Shown here: piece by piece, positions 5,590 through 7,581 of the stretch | Layout of the letters: the number at the start of each line of letters is the position of its first letter | Numbering within the stretch: the stretch's first letter is position 1 | Assembly: GCA_021781255.1 (NCBI GenBank) | Contig: JAJXXG010000042.1 | Coordinates: 1-7,581 of the forward strand | Origin: Acidobacteriota bacterium | GTDB taxonomy: Bacteria; Acidobacteriota; Terriglobia; Terriglobales; Acidobacteriaceae | Length of the DNA: 7,581 bases | Reading direction: 5' to 3' | Translations under genes and position numbers: made by a program | Notes under the pieces: model-generated | The model's input: only the letters and a program-made list of their open reading frames with translations | Database searches by the model: none | Told to the model about the DNA's origin: nothing

Positions 5590-6864
5590 TTACGATGCCA
5601 GCCGGATGCCGGAAAATTGCCAGCGCGTCTCCGGCGCGAAAAAGTTGCGGTAGCTTGCGCGGATGTGAAGGGCGGACGTGACGCAAGACCCTGCCCGCAG
5701 AACCATTTGCCCGCTCATGAATTTGCCGTTGTACTCGCCCAGCGCGCCGCTGAGCGGACGAAAGCCCGGATAGCCAAGGTAGGCGCTGCTCGTCCACACC
5801 CAACAATCCCCCAAGAGCGTGGGACGCCGGTTTTGGAGGAGACTTGTGGAAATGGGCATCAGGCGTCCGGAACCGAGGAGATTTCCTTCTACCGGCTGGC
5901 CCTCGGCTGCGGCCTCCCACTCGAACTCAGTTGGCAGACGGCGGCCTGCCCAACGGGCGTAGGCGTCGGCCTCGTAGAAGCTCACCTGGCTTACCGGCGT
6001 CGTTTCAAGCTGATCGAGCGGCAGCTCGCCGCGCAGTGTAAAGACGCTCCACGCGCCGTCTTTTTCTGTCCAGTAGAGGGGCGCGCGCCAGCCGTTCGCT
6101 TTCACCGCATCCCAACCCGCCGAGAGCCAGAGCTCCGGCTTGCGATAGCCGCCATCGGCCATAAACTCCGCGTACTCCCCACATGTGACGAGCCGGTTTG
6201 CCAGCGCATACGGCTCGAGCCAGACGCGATGGCGCGGCGATTCATTGTCGAAGCAGAAACCGTCGCCCACGTGGCCGATCTCGCGCAGACCACCTTCGAA
6301 GTGAACGAACTCCATCGACGCGGCCTTGCTGATCCCTGACCCCTGATCCCTGATCCCTGCCGTCCGATATGCCGGCCGCAGCGGATTCGTGAAAAACGCA
6401 TTCAAAATGTCAGTGAGCAGCAGTTCCTGGTGCTGCTCCTCGTGGTTTACGCCCAGCTCGATGCGGCGCAGCGCCTCGGCGTCAGGCTCCCGGTCGAGCA
6501 GCTTCTCCATCGCCGCATCCACATGCTTGCGATAGCGCAGCACATCGTCGAGCCCGGGCCGCGAAAACGACGATCGCAGCCGCTTCTCGGGAAATGCCGA
6601 AAAGCTTTGGTAGTAGCTATTGAAGAGCCAAGCGAAGTCCGCATGGAAGACCCGGTAATCGGGCAGAAACTCCCGCAGCACGAACGACTCGAAGAACCAG
6701 GTGGTATGGGCGAGGTGCCATTTGGCGGGAGAAGCTTCGGGACACGACTGCACCATCATGTCCTCGGGCGTGAGCGGCTCGCAGAGGCTCAGCGTCTGCT
6801 GGCGTGCACCGCGAAACCGCCTGGCAAGAGTAGTTAGCGGAATCGGGGAAGTGGCTGTGCTCAA
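5590..6864 (-). CDS. egtB: Ergothioneine biosynthesis sulfoxide synthase EgtB
   Basis: EgtB is a non-heme iron enzyme that joins hercynine to a thiol (gamma-glutamylcysteine or cysteine) and oxidises it to a sulfoxide. The 424-residue protein has an N-terminal DinB-like four-helix domain and a C-terminal formylglycine-generating-enzyme-like domain (from about 184), ending in the family signature ASYRNFFAPETRWQFSGIRLA. Likely iron ligands are His53 (WHLAHTTWF) and His141/His145 (NHEEQHQE). Tyr84-Tyr85 lie 31 residues after His53, which, as I recall, matches the active-site Tyr pair of Chloracidobacterium EgtB, a type that can use cysteine. Residues 170-179, in the interdomain linker, come from a 7-bp repeat array. 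The start is TTG at 6864, supported by AGAAGGGAGG at a 6-base spacing. It heads the egtB-egtD operon; egtA, egtC and egtE are not in the window. Confidence 0.95.
   Translation of the reverse strand: MSTATSPIPLTTLARRFRGARQQTLSLCEPLTPEDMMVQSCPEASPAKWHLAHTTWFFESFVLREFLPDYRVFHADFAWLFNSYYQSFSAFPEKRLRSSFSRPGLDDVLRYRKHVDAAMEKLLDREPDAEALRRIELGVNHEEQHQELLLTDILNAFFTNPLRPAYRTAGIRDQGSGISKAASMEFVHFEGGLREIGHVGDGFCFDNESPRHRVWLEPYALANRLVTCGEYAEFMADGGYRKPELWLSAGWDAVKANGWRAPLYWTEKDGAWSVFTLRGELPLDQLETTPVSQVSFYEADAYARWAGRRLPTEFEWEAAAEGQPVEGNLLGSGRLMPISTSLLQNRRPTLLGDCWVWTSSAYLGYPGFRPLSGALGEYNGKFMSGQMVLRAGSCVTSALHIRASYRNFFAPETRWQFSGIRLAS
6330..6359. repeat. 7-bp tandem repeat array inside egtB
   Basis: Four units of TGATCCC (plus strand; GGGATCA on the coding strand) stand at 6330-6336, 6337-6343 (one mismatch, TGACCCC), 6344-6350 and 6351-6357, followed by a partial TG. 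They encode GIRDQGSGIS in the linker between the two EgtB domains. Three units would equal 21 bases, or seven codons, so gain or loss in steps of three preserves the frame while other changes break the gene. Confidence 0.9.
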
Positions 6865-6878
6865 GGGAAGCCTCCCTT
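6863..6878 (-). promoter_or_regulatory. Hairpin covering the egtB ribosome-binding site and start
   Basis: On the egtB strand the sequence AAGGGAGGCTTCCCTT reads 6878 to 6863. AAGGGA pairs perfectly with TCCCTT around the loop GGCT. The stem and loop contain the whole GGGAGG Shine-Dalgarno core, and the far arm includes the first two bases of the TTG start. Closing it should reduce translation; a weak UUG start adds to a low-output design. Whether anything regulates it cannot be read. Confidence 0.5.
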
Positions 6879-6880
6879 CT

Positions 6881-7310
6881 TGGGTGAGTTTAGACCATTT
6901 TTGCTGAAAATGATTTCCGTTTTGAGGTTCCCGGAAAGCGGCAATCTTTCTTACAAGATGAGGATCGAATCCCTTGCGTCACAGAAAACCGGCGAGAATC
7001 GTACGATCCCTGTGGGCAATTGCCGGTTCCGTTGCAGGGATTTTGCTCTCCAGTTGACGAGGCATGCGCTCTGGACTTTGCCCAATAACAGTGCTTTAAT
7101 CACAGCGGACGATGTTCGGGCACAACCAGGATTCTGGTGCTCTTCGAAAGAGTCCGGGAGGCGGCTTTTGCTTCCGCCCCTTTGACCAAGGCATGTCACT
7201 GCGGACCCCGGCCTGGGGAAGACGACGCTTAGAAGACGTGTATTGGGTACAGCCATTCTGGTTCTGCTTTGGACGTTAGCCGCCCCCTGGTTCGTTCGAC
7301 AGGAGGGAAT
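6881..7310. other. Divergent intergenic region, egtB / TPR gene
   Basis: About 430 bases lie without a supported gene; two open frames here (6880-7185 plus, 6951-7256 minus) have no protein-like character. Inverted repeats are dense. AACCGGC (6987-6993) pairs with GCCGGTT (7022-7028), while ATCCCTG (7006-7012) pairs with CAGGGAT (7035-7041); these interleave and would form alternative or pseudoknotted folds. The perfect palindromes ATCGTACGAT (6998-7007) and GGCAATTGCC (7015-7024) could be operators. Near the TPR gene are CTCTT-CGA-AAGAG, a GGCGG/CCGCC stem and CCCC/GGGG (7206-7218). Promoters for both divergent genes should be here, but I cannot place them confidently. Confidence 0.5.
7283..7307 (+). 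promoter_or_regulatory. Hairpin sequestering the TPR gene ribosome-binding site
   Basis: CCCCCTG (7283-7289) can pair with CAGG-A-GGG (7300-7307) with one bulged A, seven base pairs in all, around the loop GTTCGTTCGA. The AGGAGG Shine-Dalgarno (7301-7306) is entirely inside the stem, four bases before ATG at 7311. This arrangement is typical of translation-controlling leaders, but no ligand or protein can be named. Confidence 0.45.
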
Positions 7311-7581
7311 ATGCCAAAGTGCACGGAGATCAACCGGATTCTGTTTCCGGCACTTCTGCTGGTTCCGTTCAGTGTGGTTCCGCGGAGTTTGCCGGCCCAG
7401 ACGGCAATTCAGGCCCAGGCCGATGCTGCAACCACCTCACCCGCTCCCTCCTCGCCCCTTCACCAAGTTACAGCCGAGGACCTCGGGGATTCGCTGTTTG
7501 CCCGCCAGCGCTATCAGGCGGCGATTGCGGAGTACTCCAAAGCACCGCAGATGTCGGCGGCGATATTGAACAAGATGGGCA
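7311..7581 (+). CDS. Secreted tetratricopeptide-repeat protein (partial, runs off the right edge)
   Basis: Ninety codons are visible and the frame is open at the window end. ATG at 7311 is chosen because a strong AGGAGG lies four bases upstream and the product begins with a Sec signal: a charged start (MPKCTEINR), a hydrophobic core (ILFPALLLVPFSVV) and a c-region ending LPAQ. A Thr/Ala/Pro/Ser-rich linker of about 20 residues follows. Then comes the first helix pair of a TPR-like repeat, from about residue 57: LGDSLFARQRYQAAIAEYSK, with the Gly, Tyr and Ala spacing expected, then the start of the next (AAILNKMG). TPR domains bind other proteins, so this is probably a periplasmic or exported scaffold. 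An overlapping frame starting at 7243 is a shadow: it lacks this signal and the TPR pattern. Confidence 0.75.
   Translation, partial: MPKCTEINRILFPALLLVPFSVVPRSLPAQTAIQAQADAATTSPAPSSPLHQVTAEDLGDSLFARQRYQAAIAEYSKAPQMSAAILNKMG

Noticed and set aside
4694..5653. 319-residue plus-strand open frame
   Set aside because: It is antisense to egtD, whose motifs and residue spacing are unmistakable; long antisense frames are expected at high GC.
5561..5920. N-terminal extension of the egtD reading frame
   Set aside because: It overlaps the 3' end of egtB, is Arg/Pro/Gly-rich shadow sequence, and the conserved EgtD N-terminus starts at the ATG at 5560 with its own AAGGG.
5575..6339. 254-residue plus-strand open frame
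   Set aside because: It is a shadow antisense to egtB.
6330..6359. CRISPR array
   Set aside because: The units are 7 bp, directly abutting without spacers, and lie inside a coding gene.
6880..7185. Open frame between egtB and the TPR gene
   Set aside because: It has no recognisable domain, overlaps the egtB leader and dense inverted repeats, and has a competing antisense frame of equal quality.
7195..7223. Cobalamin riboswitch call
   Set aside because: Only the GTC-ACTG...GGGAA-GAC segment is similar; the diagnostic 5' half and the terminal GGAGACC-type motif are not found, so I kept it as a hypothesis only.
7243..7569. 108-residue plus-strand frame overlapping the TPR gene
   Set aside because: It has no Shine-Dalgarno at its TTG start and becomes Arg/Pro/Cys-rich; the frame from 7311 has AGGAGG, a signal peptide and a TPR pattern.
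1..7581. tRNA, rRNA, insertion sequence or prophage
   Set aside because: I saw no cloverleaf, no rRNA-like segment, no transposase or integrase, and no long terminal inverted repeats.

Overview
The window reads as chromosomal DNA of a GC-rich bacterium. My best guess is an acidobacterium (Acidobacteriaceae/Terriglobia type). This rests on general impression: the style of the secreted nucleoside hydrolase and of the signal-peptide TPR protein, an EgtB resembling the cysteine-using type described from Chloracidobacterium, and short GGGATCA-type repeats inside a gene. No rRNA or other taxonomic marker is present, so the assignment is inference.

Layout, left to right. A Y-family translesion DNA polymerase (12-1424, +) is followed by a non-coding stretch with pairing potential and a small orphan secreted peptide (1605-1844, +). 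Convergent with it come two minus-strand genes, an R3H/degenerate-KH (Jag/KhpB-like) RNA-binding protein (3619-3008) and then an exported nucleoside hydrolase (2952-1873), 55 bases apart and possibly co-transcribed. A 200-base divergent intergenic region separates them from yceH (3830-4492, +), a DUF480/UPF0502 winged-helix protein. Next is a minus-strand operon of egtB (6864-5590, TTG start) and egtD (5560-4565), 29 bases apart. An intergenic region of roughly 430 bases, rich in inverted repeats, lies between egtB and the divergent start of a secreted TPR protein (7311 onward, +), which runs off the right edge.

How the genes work together. The only clear pathway is ergothioneine synthesis. 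EgtD trimethylates histidine to hercynine, and EgtB, a non-heme iron sulfoxide synthase, joins it to a thiol donor and inserts oxygen. EgtA, EgtC and the lyase EgtE are not in the window. With the EgtB sequence, this suggests a route that uses cysteine directly, with the last C-S cleavage done by an enzyme encoded elsewhere. The other genes look like unrelated single-function genes.

I found no clear undescribed multi-gene system. The items most worth a second look are: the 7-bp tandem repeat array inserted in frame in egtB; two start sites (egtB and the TPR gene) whose Shine-Dalgarno sequences can be buried in hairpins; the altered calcium-site motif of the exported nucleoside hydrolase; and the small secreted orphan with its structured leader.
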